This document shows positions 44,807 through 54,691 of a stretch of 64,000 bases of DNA, one piece after another (positions within the stretch are counted from its first letter, which is position 1; each line of letters opens with the position of its first letter). Position numbers and translations under genes: made by a program. Source of the DNA: JAEUPI01 sp044222685 (GTDB lineage: Bacteria; Pseudomonadota; Gammaproteobacteria; Burkholderiales; Burkholderiaceae_C); NCBI GenBank assembly GCA_044222685.1, contig JBGAMU010000011.1, positions 20,286-84,285 of the forward strand, read 5' to 3'. Under the pieces are notes generated by a model. It searched no databases, was not told the DNA's origin, and worked only from the letters and a program-made list of their open reading frames with translations.

Positions 44807-47194
44807 GAAGCGCATTCTCGCGGCAATCCGTTGCACGATGCCGCAGGCCCTGATGATGGCCTGCTCTCGAAATTGAATGACGAGCAGCGTGCCGCGGTCA
44901 CGCTGCCGGCGGTGCCCGCGCTGATCCTCGCCGGCGCCGGCTCGGGCAAGACGCGTGTTCTCACCACGCGCATCGCCTGGCTGCTGTCCACCGGCCAGGT
45001 GTCGCCGGGTGGCGTGCTGGCCGTGACGTTCACCAACAAGGCGGCCAAGGAGATGCTGACGCGGCTGTCGGCGATGCTGCCGATCAACGTGCGCGGCATG
45101 TGGATCGGCACCTTCCACGGCCTGTGCAACCGCTTCCTGCGCGCGCACTGGAAGCTCGCGGGCCTGCCGCAGAGCTTCCAGATCCTCGACAGCGGCGACC
45201 AGCTGTCGGCGGTGAAGCGCGTGATCAAGGCGATGAACGTCGACGAGGACCGCTTCGTGCCGAAGCAGGTGAGCTGGTTCATCGCCGGCAGCAAGGACGA
45301 CGGCCTGCGCCCGAAGGACGTGCCGGTGAACGACCCGCACACGCGCAGGATGGTCGAGATCTTCCAGGCCTACGAAGACCAGTGCCAGCGCGAAGGCGTG
45401 GTCGACTTCGCCGAGCTGATGCTGCGCAGCTACGAGCTGCTGCGCGACAACGACGCCGTGCGCGAGCACTACCAGCGGCGTTTCGCCCACGTGCTGGTCG
45501 ACGAGTTCCAGGACACCAACCGATTGCAGTACCAATGGCTGCAGATGTTCGCGCCGCCGCCCGGTCGGCTCGGACAGGGCGTGTTCGCGGTCGGCGACGA
45601 CGATCAGAGCATCTACGCGTTCCGCGGCGCGCTGGTCGGCAACATGGCCGACTTCGAGCGCGAGTACCGCGTGCCGCAGGTGATCAAGCTCGAGCGCAAC
45701 TACCGTTCGTTCGGCAACATCCTCGACACCGCCAACGCGCTGATCTCGCACAACACGCGGCGCCTCGGCAAGAACCTGCGCACCGAGGCCGGCCCCGGCG
45801 AGCCGGTGCGTGTGGTCGAGGCCAACAGCGACTATGCCGAGGCGCAGTGGCTGCTCGAGGAGCTGCAGCAGCTGCACCGCGCCGGCACGCCGCGCAGCGA
45901 GCTGGCGCTGCTCTACCGCAGCAACGCGCAGAGCCGCGTGCTGGAGAGTGCGCTGTTCAACGCCGGTGTGCCGTACCGGGTGTACGGCGGCCTTCGCTTC
46001 TTCGAGCGCGCCGAGGTCAAGCACGCGCTGGCGTACCTGCGGCTGATCGAGAACCCGAGCGACGACACGTCCTACCTGCGGGTGGTGAACTTTCCGGCGC
46101 GTGGCATCGGCGCGCGCAGCATCGAGCAGCTGCAGGACGCCGCTCGGGTCAGCGGGCGCAGCCTGTACCAGAGCGCCGGCGCACTGACGGGCAAGGCCGG
46201 CAGCAACATCACCGCGTTCAATGCGCTGGTCGATGCGATGCGCGACGCGACGCGCGGCCTCACGCTGCGCGAGATCATCGAGCACGTGCTGCACGCGACC
46301 GGACTGATCGACTTCTATCGCACCGAGAAGGAAGGCGCCGACCGTATCGAGAACCTGGAAGAGCTGGTCAACGCCGCCGAAGCCTTCGTCACGCAGGAGG
46401 GCTTCGGCAAGGATGCGGTCGCGCTGCCGATCGACGAGACTGCCGGTGCCATCGCCGCCGGTGTGCCCGCCGCCGTGGCGGCGGCCGAGGTGACGCCGGA
46501 CGCCGAGACCGGCGAGATCGTCTCGCCGCTGGCGGCGTTCCTCACCCACGCCGCGCTCGAGGCGGGCGACAACCAGGCGCAGGCCGGCGCCGACGCGGTG
46601 CAGCTGATGACGGTGCACTCGGCCAAGGGCCTGGAGTTCGATTGCGTGTTCATCACCGGCCTCGAGGAGGGCCTGTTCCCGCACGAGAACTCGCTGTCCG
46701 ACGCCGACGGACTGGAGGAGGAGCGCCGCCTGATGTACGTGGCGATCACGCGGGCCAGGAAGCGCCTGTACCTCACCTTCAGCCAGACGCGGCTGCTGCA
46801 CGGCCAGACCCGCTACAACGTCAAGAGCCGTTTCCTCGAAGAGCTGCCCGAGGGCGCGCTGAAGTGGCTGACGCCGCGCAACCAGGGCTTCGGCTCGGGC
46901 TTCGCCCGCCAGTACCAGGAGGCCTGGTCACGCGGCAGCGGGCTCGGCTCGATGATCGGCGCCGGGCGCGTCGAGGCGCGGCCGTCGGCGATGGAGCTCA
47001 ACCGCAGCGTGACGGCGGGCGCGTCGGGGCCGTCGCTGCGCGTCGGCCAGAGCGTGTTCCACACCAAGTTCGGCGAGGGCGTGATCCTCACGCTGGAGGG
47101 CAGCGGCAACGATGCCCGGGCGCAGGTCAACTTCGGCCGTCATGGCGCCAAGTGGCTCGCACTCGGCGTCGCCAAGCTGACGCCGATCGTTTGA
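44801..47194 (+). CDS. uvrD: UvrD/Rep-family DNA helicase
   Basis: The protein has 797 residues. SF1 helicase motifs are in order: I (GAGSGKTRVL), Ia (TFTNKAAKEM), II (DEFQDTN), III (GDDDQSIYAFRGA), IV (LERNYRS), V (VHSAKGLEFD) and VI (VAITRARKRLY), and the C-terminal Tudor-like tail is present. It unwinds DNA in excision and mismatch repair. Compared with family members about 15 extra residues precede the Walker region; downstream starts without ATG are possible. Confidence 0.95.
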   Translation: MHEAHSRGNPLHDAAGPDDGLLSKLNDEQRAAVTLPAVPALILAGAGSGKTRVLTTRIAWLLSTGQVSPGGVLAVTFTNKAAKEMLTRLSAMLPINVRGMWIGTFHGLCNRFLRAHWKLAGLPQSFQILDSGDQLSAVKRVIKAMNVDEDRFVPKQVSWFIAGSKDDGLRPKDVPVNDPHTRRMVEIFQAYEDQCQREGVVDFAELMLRSYELLRDNDAVREHYQRRFAHVLVDEFQDTNRLQYQWLQMFAPPPGRLGQGVFAVGDDDQSIYAFRGALVGNMADFEREYRVPQVIKLERNYRSFGNILDTANALISHNTRRLGKNLRTEAGPGEPVRVVEANSDYAEAQWLLEELQQLHRAGTPRSELALLYRSNAQSRVLESALFNAGVPYRVYGGLRFFERAEVKHALAYLRLIENPSDDTSYLRVVNFPARGIGARSIEQLQDAARVSGRSLYQSAGALTGKAGSNITAFNALVDAMRDATRGLTLREIIEHVLHATGLIDFYRTEKEGADRIENLEELVNAAEAFVTQEGFGKDAVALPIDETAGAIAAGVPAAVAAAEVTPDAETGEIVSPLAAFLTHAALEAGDNQAQAGADAVQLMTVHSAKGLEFDCVFITGLEEGLFPHENSLSDADGLEEERRLMYVAITRARKRLYLTFSQTRLLHGQTRYNVKSRFLEELPEGALKWLTPRNQGFGSGFARQYQEAWSRGSGLGSMIGAGRVEARPSAMELNRSVTAGASGPSLRVGQSVFHTKFGEGVILTLEGSGNDARAQVNFGRHGAKWLALGVAKLTPIV

Positions 47195-47205
47195 GCGCCC
47201 CAGGA

Positions 47206-47236
47206 CCGGGCGAACCCGGCCCGTCCCCCGAGGGGG
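47206..47236. terminator. GC-rich hairpins between converging genes
   Basis: CCGGG-CGAA-CCCGG (47206-47219) followed by CCCCCGAGGGGG (47225-47236), in the 65-bp gap between uvrD and the convergent membrane-protein gene. A short T-rich tail is absent. Confidence 0.45.
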
Positions 47237-47259
47237 TTCAAGGCGCCCGGCGAAGCCGG

Positions 47260-48090
47260 TCACCTTGAGAGGGTCTCGGGCAGCGCCGTGGTGGGAGGCG
47301 CCTCGTCGCTGCCGAAGCAGTCGACGAAGGTGAACCACAGCGAGACGTAGAACGCGCCGGAGAACACCAAGCCGGCGGGCAGCCCGATCAGGCCGACGAG
47401 CTGGCGCAGGCCAAGCAGGTTGAACAGCAGCGCGGCGACGATGCCGAAGACCGTGACGGCCGCGGTCCAAGCCAGGCTGTACAGCATGAAGGCGCCCTTG
47501 GCGCGCCACAACGCCACCGTGCTGGAGAACAGCGACTGGTTCGCCGACTGGCCGCCCCAGACGGCCAGCGCCGGTGCGTGCCAATACGGGATCGACACCA
47601 GCACCATCAGCGTGATGCGCATCAGCAGACCGCTCAGCAGCCGTGGATCGGACAGCGCCGCTTCGACCTCGGACGCCGGCACGTCGGGCTTGGCCAACAC
47701 CACTTGCAGCCTTTCGAAGGCGCCGCCGTCGACCCAGTGGCTCAGCATCAGCACCGCCACCGAGGCAATGCCGTAGCCGACACACAGCTTGATCAGCGCG
47801 CCGCGGCCCGGCGCGCCGGCCTTCAGCGGGGCGATGAAGAGCTGCGGGCCGAGGCTCTCGTTGCGCAGCGCGGCGCGCGACGCAGCCATGAAGCCGAGCG
47901 TCATCAGCGGCAGCGTGGCCAGGCCGATCACGCCGCCGACAACGGGAATCGACATCAGCAGCATCGCGCCGATCAGGAAGATCATGAACAGACCGGTGAA
48001 CGCGAGCGGGCGGCGGAAGTACAGGCGCAGCCCATCGCGCATCCAGGTCCAGCCTTGGCGCGGCGCTACGACTTGAAGTTTGAGTCCCAT
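47260..48090 (-). CDS. BPSS1780-family membrane protein
   Basis: The protein has 276 residues. It starts MGLKLQVVAPRQGWTWM and continues FRRPLAFTGLF, the opening typical of the BPSS1780 family in Burkholderiales; five to six membrane helices follow. Function unknown. The longer frame extending into thrB is a shadow. Confidence 0.85.
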   Translation of the reverse strand: MGLKLQVVAPRQGWTWMRDGLRLYFRRPLAFTGLFMIFLIGAMLLMSIPVVGGVIGLATLPLMTLGFMAASRAALRNESLGPQLFIAPLKAGAPGRGALIKLCVGYGIASVAVLMLSHWVDGGAFERLQVVLAKPDVPASEVEAALSDPRLLSGLLMRITLMVLVSIPYWHAPALAVWGGQSANQSLFSSTVALWRAKGAFMLYSLAWTAAVTVFGIVAALLFNLLGLRQLVGLIGLPAGLVFSGAFYVSLWFTFVDCFGSDEAPPTTALPETLSR

Positions 48091-48110
48091 GGGGTGGTGT
48101 CGAGATGCCT

Positions 48111-49082
48111 TCAGCGCGGCGGATGCCACGGGGTGGCGATGCGTTGGCGCAGCAGCCGCTCGAAGTGTGCCGGATCCTTGGGCTGCAGCACCGCGGCCTC
48201 GCGCGGCAGGTGCAGATCGGCCAGCCGTGACAGCCAGAAGCGCAGCGCGGCGGCACGCAGCAGGGCGGGCAGCAGGCGATGCTCCAGCGCCGTCAGCGCG
48301 CGTTCGCGCTGATAGGCCGTCAGCAGCGCCGCGGCGCGCAGATCGTCGATGCGGCCGCTGTCGAGATCGATGCACCAGTCGTTGATGCACACCGCGATGT
48401 CGAACAGCAGCGTGTCGACGCCGGCGAAGTAGAAGTCGATGCAACCGCTCAGGCGATCAGGCCCTTCGTCGTCGCCGTCGAACATCACGTTGTCGCGAAA
48501 CAGGTCGGCATGCACCGCGGCCCGCGGCAGTTGCGCCTGCGCCGCCGACTGCGCCAGGCGCTGCTGGAACTGCAGTTCGCTGTCGAGCAGCGCGGCCGCT
48601 TCGGCGGCCAGGAACGGCCGCACACGCGGCGCCGTCTCGAGCCACCACTCGAGTCCGCGCAGGTTGGGCTGTTGCAGCACGAAGTCGCCGGCGGCCCGGT
48701 GCAGCCGGGCGAGTGTGGCGCCGAGCTGGAGGCAATGCGCGGGTGTGGGGTGTTCGACATGGCGTCCGGGCAGCCAGCTGCACAACGCCGCCGGCTTGTC
48801 CTTCAGCCGGTGCAGGATCTCGCCGCGGGCGTCGGCACGCGGTTCGGGCACCGGCATGCCGTGGCGCGCCAGGTGCTGCATCAGGCGCAGATAGAACGGC
48901 AACTGCTGGGCGTCGAGCCGCTCGAAGATCGTCAGCACCCAGCGGCCGCCGGCAGTGTCGACGAAGTAGTTGGTGTTCTCGATGCCGGCCGGCACGCCGC
49001 GCAGGTCACGCAGTTCGCCGACGGCCAGCGGCTCGAGCCAGGAGCGCACCTCGTCGAACGACAGCTCGGTGAAGACCGCCAT
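48111..49082 (-). CDS. thrB: Homoserine kinase (ThrB2-like, APH fold)
   Basis: The protein has 323 residues. N-terminal GIENTNYFVDT and the Brenner-like motif HADLFRDNVMFD, followed by the DFYFAG metal segment, mark the APH-type homoserine kinase of proteobacteria. It phosphorylates homoserine in threonine synthesis. The ATG at 49082 is the family start. It lies beside polA with a small DUF2782-like gene, a known conserved neighbourhood. Confidence 0.93.
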   Translation of the reverse strand: MAVFTELSFDEVRSWLEPLAVGELRDLRGVPAGIENTNYFVDTAGGRWVLTIFERLDAQQLPFYLRLMQHLARHGMPVPEPRADARGEILHRLKDKPAALCSWLPGRHVEHPTPAHCLQLGATLARLHRAAGDFVLQQPNLRGLEWWLETAPRVRPFLAAEAAALLDSELQFQQRLAQSAAQAQLPRAAVHADLFRDNVMFDGDDEGPDRLSGCIDFYFAGVDTLLFDIAVCINDWCIDLDSGRIDDLRAAALLTAYQRERALTALEHRLLPALLRAAALRFWLSRLADLHLPREAAVLQPKDPAHFERLLRQRIATPWHPPR

Positions 49083-49104
49083 GCAAGAGCAGCCGGGCAG
49101 CAGC

Positions 49105-49392
49105 TCAGAACGAGAAGAGATTCCACAGCCGCTGACCGGTGAGGCCACGCTGCTGCGAGACATCACGCGCCGGGTCGGCCGGCACGATGTCGAACGGCCG
49201 CGCGCCGGCCGCCTTGGGCGTGACGCTGATGCGCTGCACCTGTCCGCGCACGCGCACCTCCTCGATGCGCACCGCGTCGTCCTCGAGCACGATCCGGCGC
49301 ATCTCGGGTTCGGGTGGTGCGGCCTGTGCCATCGAGGGCAGCGCGAGCGCTGCCAGCAAGGCCAGCAGGGCGGTTGCACGGCGTGGCGTCAT
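49105..49392 (-). CDS. Small exported protein, DUF2782-like
   Basis: The protein has 95 residues with a signal peptide (about 1-24). The mature part has IRVLEDD-like sequence (RIVLEDDAVRIEEVRVRGQ) and ends in the RLWNLFSF tail seen in DUF2782 proteins. It is 22 bp upstream of thrB, an arrangement known from pseudomonads. Function unknown. Confidence 0.8.
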   Translation of the reverse strand: MTPRRATALLALLAALALPSMAQAAPPEPEMRRIVLEDDAVRIEEVRVRGQVQRISVTPKAAGARPFDIVPADPARDVSQQRGLTGQRLWNLFSF

Positions 49393-49498
49393 GCCGGCGA
49401 TTCTACGGGGTGGTCGCTCGCGCCGGTCGACGCACAATGCCAACCATGACATCCGTCCGCTCGCTGGATCCGTCGATTCCCTGCTCGCGCGAGGCCCG

Positions 49499-52255
49499 AT
49501 GAACGATCACACGCTGATCCTGGTCGACGGCTCGAGCTACCTCTACCGCGCCTATCACGCGCTGCCCGATCTGCGTGCACCCGATGGGTTTCCCACCGGC
49601 GCCATCCACGGCATGGTGGCGATGATGAAGAAGCTGCGCGAGCAGTTTGGCGGCGCCCATGCGGCTTGCGTGTTCGACGCCAAGGGGCCGACGTTCCGCG
49701 ACGCCTGGTACCCCGAGTACAAGGCGCACCGTGCGCCGATGCCCGAAGACCTGGTGCGCCAGATCGAGCCGATCCACGAGGTCGTGCGGCTGCTGGGCTG
49801 GCCGGTGCTGGAGGTGCCCGGCATCGAGGCCGACGATGCCATCGGCACGCTGGCGCGCGTGGCGGCCGCGAGCGGCCACAAGGTGATCATCTCCACCGGC
49901 GACAAGGACCTCGCGCAGCTCGTCACCGATCGGGTGCACCTGATCAACACGATGAGCAACGAGAGTCTCGACGTCGCCGGCGTGCAGGCCAAGTTCGGCG
50001 TGCCGCCCGAGCGCATCATCGACTACCTCACGCTGATCGGCGATGCCGTCGACAACGTGCCGGGTGTCGACAAGGTCGGCCCCAAGACGGCGGCCAAGTG
50101 GATCGCCGAGTACGGCTCGCTCGACGGCGTGGTGGCGGCGGCCGACTCGATCAAGGGCGTGGCGGGCGACAACCTGCGCAAGGCGCGCGACTGGCTGCCG
50201 CAGGGCCGCCGGCTGATCACCGTGGTGACCGATTGCGATCTCGCCGGTCACGTGCCGCAGTGGCCTGCGCTCGATGCGCTGGCGCTGCGCGAAGTCGACC
50301 GGGAACGGCTGCTGGAGTTCTATCGGCGCTTCGGTTTCCGCAACTTCCTCAAGGAGCTGGAAGTCGACCTCGGCGTGGCCCCGGCACCGCCGGCACCCAG
50401 CGTCGGCCGGCGCACGGACGAAGCGCCGCCGCCCGATCTGTCACAGCTGCAGCGCCACTACGAGCCGATCCATTCTCACGAGCGTCTGCAGGCCTGGCTC
50501 GCGCGGCTGCGCGCCGCGCCGCTGGCCGCGCTGGACACCGAGACCGACTCGCTGGACCCGATGCGTGCGCACATCGTCGGCATCTCGTTCGCCGTGCAGC
50601 CCGGCGAGGCCGCCTACGTGCCGGTGGCGCACGACTATCCCGGCGCACCCGAGCAGCTGCCGCGCGACGAGGTGCTGGCCGCGCTGAAGGCCTGGCTCGA
50701 GGACGGATCGGCCGCCAAGGTGGGGCAGAACGTCAAGTACGACAGCCACGTATTCGCCAACCACGGCATCACGGTGCGCGGCTGGCAACACGACACGCTG
50801 CTCGAGAGCTACGTGTTCGAGGCGCACCGTGCGCACAGCCTGGAGAACCTGGCCGAGCGGCATCTCAACCGCAAGGGCCTGAGCTACGAGGAGCTGTGCG
50901 GCAAGGGGGCGAACCAGATCTCGTTCTCGCAGGTCGACGTCGAACGGGCCACGCAGTACTCCGGCGAAGACAGCGAGATGACGCTGCAGGTGCACCAGGT
51001 GCTGTACCCGCGCATCGAGCGCGAGGCCGGGCTTCTTCGGGTGTACCGCGACATCGAGATGCCGGTGAGTGCGCTGCTGACGCGCATCGAGCGGCATGGC
51101 GTCCTGATCGACGCACAGCGGCTCGCACAGCAGAGCCGCGAGCTGGCCGAGCGCATGGTGGCGCTCGAACAGGAGGCCCATGCGCTGGCCGGTCAGCCGT
51201 TCAACCTGGGCTCGCCCAAGCAGATCGGCGACGTGCTGTTCGGCAAGCTCGGCCTGCCGGTCAAGCGCAAGACGGCGAGCGGCACGCCGAGCACCGACGA
51301 AGACGTGCTGCAGGAGCTGGCCGCCGACTACCCGCTGCCGGCGCGCATTCTCGAGCACCGGGGCTTGAGCAAGCTGAAGGGCACCTACACCGACAAGCTG
51401 CCACTGATGGTGAACCCGGCGACCGGCCGCGTGCACACCAACTACGCGCAGGCAGTCGCCGTGACCGGGCGCCTGTCGAGCAACGACCCGAACCTGCAGA
51501 ACATCCCGATCCGCACCGCGGAGGGCCGGCGCGTGCGCGAGGCCTTCGTCGCGCCGCCGGGTTGTCGCATCGTCAGTGCCGACTACTCGCAGATCGAGCT
51601 GCGCATCATGGCGCACATCAGCGGCGACGAAGGTCTGACCCGTGCCTTCGCACAGGGCATGGACGTGCACCGCGCGACCGCGAGCGAGGTGTTCGCGGTG
51701 GCGCCCGAGCAGGTGAGCTCGGAGCAGCGGCGGTATGCCAAGACCATCAACTTCGGCCTCATCTACGGCATGGGCGCGTTCGGCCTGGCGACCAGCCTGG
51801 GCATCGAGAAGAGCGCCGCCGCGGCCTACATCGACCGCTACTTCCAGCGTTTCTCGGGCGTCAAGCGCTACATGGACCAGACCAAGGCGCGCGCCGCCGA
51901 GCTCGGCTACGTCGAGACGCTGTTCGGCCGCCGCATCGAGCTGCCCGACATCCGCGGCGGCAACGGCCCGCGCCGCGCCGGTGCCGAACGGCAGGCGATC
52001 AACGCGCCGATGCAAGGCACGGCGGCCGACCTGATCAAGCTGGCGATGCTGGCCGTGCAGGCCGCGATCGACGCCCAGCAGCGCCGCACGGCGATGGTGA
52101 TGCAGGTGCATGACGAACTGGTGTTCGAGGTGCCGGAAGACGAACTCGACTGGGCCCGCGCCGAGGTGCCCCGGCTGATGGCCGGCGTGGCGCAACTGTC
52201 GGTGCCGCTGCTGGCCGAGGTGGGCGTCGGCGCGAACTGGGACGAAGCCCACTGA
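49499..52255 (+). CDS. polA: DNA polymerase I
   Basis: The protein has 918 residues with GAGG 5 bp before the ATG. The 5'-nuclease domain covers about residues 1-290 (GIEADDAIGTL, STGDKDLAQLV). The 3'-5' exonuclease (about 325-500) retains its DTETDSLD acidic pair, so proofreading should be active. The polymerase domain has motif A (SADYSQIELRI), B (RRYAKTINFGLIYGMG) and C (MQVHDELVFEV). It fills gaps in repair and lagging-strand synthesis. Confidence 0.98.
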   Translation: MNDHTLILVDGSSYLYRAYHALPDLRAPDGFPTGAIHGMVAMMKKLREQFGGAHAACVFDAKGPTFRDAWYPEYKAHRAPMPEDLVRQIEPIHEVVRLLGWPVLEVPGIEADDAIGTLARVAAASGHKVIISTGDKDLAQLVTDRVHLINTMSNESLDVAGVQAKFGVPPERIIDYLTLIGDAVDNVPGVDKVGPKTAAKWIAEYGSLDGVVAAADSIKGVAGDNLRKARDWLPQGRRLITVVTDCDLAGHVPQWPALDALALREVDRERLLEFYRRFGFRNFLKELEVDLGVAPAPPAPSVGRRTDEAPPPDLSQLQRHYEPIHSHERLQAWLARLRAAPLAALDTETDSLDPMRAHIVGISFAVQPGEAAYVPVAHDYPGAPEQLPRDEVLAALKAWLEDGSAAKVGQNVKYDSHVFANHGITVRGWQHDTLLESYVFEAHRAHSLENLAERHLNRKGLSYEELCGKGANQISFSQVDVERATQYSGEDSEMTLQVHQVLYPRIEREAGLLRVYRDIEMPVSALLTRIERHGVLIDAQRLAQQSRELAERMVALEQEAHALAGQPFNLGSPKQIGDVLFGKLGLPVKRKTASGTPSTDEDVLQELAADYPLPARILEHRGLSKLKGTYTDKLPLMVNPATGRVHTNYAQAVAVTGRLSSNDPNLQNIPIRTAEGRRVREAFVAPPGCRIVSADYSQIELRIMAHISGDEGLTRAFAQGMDVHRATASEVFAVAPEQVSSEQRRYAKTINFGLIYGMGAFGLATSLGIEKSAAAAYIDRYFQRFSGVKRYMDQTKARAAELGYVETLFGRRIELPDIRGGNGPRRAGAERQAINAPMQGTAADLIKLAMLAVQAAIDAQQRRTAMVMQVHDELVFEVPEDELDWARAEVPRLMAGVAQLSVPLLAEVGVGANWDEAH

Positions 52256-52317
52256 GCGCACCGTCGCGCGCGGTCTGCCTAGAATCGCGCGCTTCGTCCA
52301 CACCCCGGGAGCGCCGC

Positions 52318-53193
52318 ATGCTGCAGCAGGACCTCGACAGCCTCACCCCCACGCGCGATTTCAGCCGGCGCGATTTCGTGCGCACCTCGGTCGGCAGCGG
52401 CTTCGCCGCTGCGGTGATGCCGATCTGCGCCCAGACGACGATCAAGACCGACGGCAACGGGCTCGTCGCCGGCGAAGTGACGATTCCGGTTGGCGACTTC
52501 AAGATGCCGGCGTATCGCGCGGCACCGGCGGGCAAGGCGAATGCGCCGGTGGTGCTGGTGGTCAGCGAGATCTTCGGCGTGCACGAGTACATCGCCGACG
52601 TGGCGCGGCGCTTGGCCAAGGCGGGTTACTTCGCGATCGCGCCCGAGCTCTTCGTGCGCCAGGGCGACGCCGGCTCGTATGGCGAGATCGGCAAGCTGAT
52701 TGCCGAGGTGGTGTCCAAGGTGCCCGACGCGCAGGTGATGGGCGACCTCGACGCCAGCGTCGCCTGGGCCAGGGGGCAGGGTGCCGATACCGGCAAGCTC
52801 GCCATCACCGGCTTCTGCTGGGGCGGGCGCATCACCTGGCTCTACGCGGCGCACAGCCCGACGGTGAAGGCGGGTGTCGCCTGGTACGGTCGGCTGGTGG
52901 GTGCGGCCAATCCGCTGACGCCGACGAATCCGATCGACCTGACCGGCAAGCTGAACGGCCCGGTGCTGGGCCTGTACGGCGCGGCCGACAGCGGCATTCC
53001 GCTCGACACGGTCGACAGGATGAAGGCCGCGCTCGCCGCCGGCAGCGCGGCGGCGAAGAAGAGCGAGTTCGTCGTCTATCCCGACGCGCCGCACGCCTTC
53101 CATGCCGACTATCGCCCGTCGTATCGCAAGGAGGCGGCTGAGGACGGCTGGAAGCGCTGCATTGCCTGGATGCGCGCCCAGGGCGTGTCTTGA
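52318..53193 (+). CDS. Dienelactone hydrolase family protein, Tat-exported
   Basis: The protein has 291 residues. A twin-arginine motif (SRRDFVRTS) near residue 16 leads to a signal peptide ending around 40. The alpha/beta-hydrolase part has the nucleophile Cys in GFCWGG, Asp in YGAADSGIP and His in APHAFHADY, the dienelactone hydrolase triad. The substrate is unknown; export makes a role in aromatic degradation less likely than general esterase activity. Confidence 0.9.
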   Translation: MLQQDLDSLTPTRDFSRRDFVRTSVGSGFAAAVMPICAQTTIKTDGNGLVAGEVTIPVGDFKMPAYRAAPAGKANAPVVLVVSEIFGVHEYIADVARRLAKAGYFAIAPELFVRQGDAGSYGEIGKLIAEVVSKVPDAQVMGDLDASVAWARGQGADTGKLAITGFCWGGRITWLYAAHSPTVKAGVAWYGRLVGAANPLTPTNPIDLTGKLNGPVLGLYGAADSGIPLDTVDRMKAALAAGSAAAKKSEFVVYPDAPHAFHADYRPSYRKEAAEDGWKRCIAWMRAQGVS

Positions 53194-53293
53194 CCGCGCG
53201 TGCATTGGCTGACAATCGGCCCTGCCGCCCACCGCGCCGCCCGGCGCGGTTGTTGTTTCCGGATCCGCCACAACAACAACGAAACGCTGTTGC

Positions 53294-54070
53294 ATGACGC
53301 TGCTGTACATCGTGCTGGCCACCCTGGCCGGCGGCGTGCTTTCGGTGCTGATCGCCGCGCTGGTCACCGTGCAGCTGCTCGGCCGGCTGGTCAAGCACAT
53401 GGTCAGCCTGTCGGTGGGCATCCTGCTCGGCACCGCGCTGCTGCACGTGCTGCCCGAGGCCTTCGAGAGCAAGACCGCCGGCGCGCATGCGCTGTTCGCC
53501 ACGCTGCTGGCCGGGCTGCTGTTCTTTTTTCTGCTCGAGAAGGCGGAGCTGTACCGCCACGGCCATCACCACGAGGGCGACGGCCACGGGCACCATCACC
53601 ACTACGACGAGCAGCAGGCCGGTCGCGGCGGCTGGTCGGTGCTGGTCGGTGACAGCATCCACAACTTCTGTGACGGCGTGATCATCGCGGCCGCTTTCCT
53701 CGCCGACCCCTGGCTCGGCGTGATCACGGCGCTGGCCATCGTGGCGCACGAGATCCCGCAGGAGGTGGGCGACTTCATCGTGCTGCTCAATGCCGGCTTC
53801 TCACGCGCCAAGGCGCTGCTGTTCAACGCGCTGTCGGGACTGGCGGCGGTGGCCGGCGGCGTGCTGGGCTACTTCGTCGTCGGTCCCTGGCAGGACCTGT
53901 TTCCCTACCTGCTGGTGGTCGCGGCGAGCAGTTTCGTCTACATCGCGGTGGCCGACCTGCTGCCCCAACTGCAGCGGCCGCTGCCGTGGCGCGACACGCT
54001 GGCGCAGGTGGCGTGGATCGCGGGCGGCCTCGGGCTGGTGACCGCCGTCGGCGCGGTGCACGCACATTGA
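53294..54070 (+). CDS. ZIP-family metal transporter
   Basis: The protein has 258 residues with about eight membrane segments. A His-rich cytoplasmic loop (HGHHHEGDGHGHHHH) sits between helices 3 and 4; helix 4 has HNFCDG and helix 5 HEIPQEVGDF, the metal-binding signatures of ZIP proteins. It likely imports Zn(II), Fe(II) or Mn(II). In a strain with a putative metal-oxidation island this could be relevant but is also common. Confidence 0.93.
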   Translation: MTLLYIVLATLAGGVLSVLIAALVTVQLLGRLVKHMVSLSVGILLGTALLHVLPEAFESKTAGAHALFATLLAGLLFFFLLEKAELYRHGHHHEGDGHGHHHHYDEQQAGRGGWSVLVGDSIHNFCDGVIIAAAFLADPWLGVITALAIVAHEIPQEVGDFIVLLNAGFSRAKALLFNALSGLAAVAGGVLGYFVVGPWQDLFPYLLVVAASSFVYIAVADLLPQLQRPLPWRDTLAQVAWIAGGLGLVTAVGAVHAH

Positions 54071-54073
54071 CGA

Positions 54074-54093
54074 GTGCGGCCCGCGGGCCGCAC
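54074..54093. terminator. Perfect 20-bp GC-rich palindrome after the ZIP gene
   Basis: GTGCGGCCC-GC-GGGCCGCAC, 3 bp after the ZIP stop, in the gap with the convergent stress-protein gene. It lacks a T-run but is a strong hairpin. Confidence 0.55.
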
Positions 54094-54130
54094 GTCGTGC
54101 GTGGTCAGCCAGTGTCGCCCGGCCGGCGGC

Positions 54131-54565
54131 TCAGCGAACGACCAGCACCGGCAGCGGGCTGTGGGTCAGCACCCGTGAGGTCTCGCTGCCGAGCAGCAAG
54201 GCCGATACGCCGCGCCGGCCGTGCGAGGCCATCACGATCAGGTCGCACGACTGCTGCTTGGCATGATCGAGGATCGCCTCCCACGCATGCAGCGCCTCGA
54301 CGGTGTGCGCGCTGCAACCCACGCCGGCGGCAGTCGCCGCGTCCTGCACGGACTTGACGCGCGCCGTCGCGATGCGGTCCTGCGCGTCGTAGAACTCCTG
54401 CGGCGGCACCGGCTGCATCTCGGAGATGGCGCTGTACGGGAACGGCTCCTTCACGCTGATCGTGAAGAGGGCAGCACCGGTCAGCTTGGCCAAGCCAACC
54501 GCCGTCTGCACGGCCTTGGCGGTGATGTCGGAACCGTCGGTCGGTACGAGGATTCGCTTGTACAT
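54131..54565 (-). CDS. Universal stress protein A family
   Basis: The protein has 144 residues from the ATG at 54565 (AGGAG 6 bp upstream). It starts MYKRILVPTDGS and ends with the GXXGS...LLGSETSRVLTHSPLPVLVVR ATP-binding signature (here MASHGRRGVS then LLGSETS). It is a single-domain USP of the ATP-binding type. Confidence 0.94.
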   Translation of the reverse strand: MYKRILVPTDGSDITAKAVQTAVGLAKLTGAALFTISVKEPFPYSAISEMQPVPPQEFYDAQDRIATARVKSVQDAATAAGVGCSAHTVEALHAWEAILDHAKQQSCDLIVMASHGRRGVSALLLGSETSRVLTHSPLPVLVVR

Positions 54566-54691
54566 GCTGCACTCCTGCTCAGTGGGACCCGCTTGTCGGA
54601 TCGGAGGGACTCGGCCGCAGTTTGTTCCATCCTGGCCGTCGGGCGAATTGACGCCTGTCAATCGTAGGGGATTCTGGCGTCGCGCCGTCCG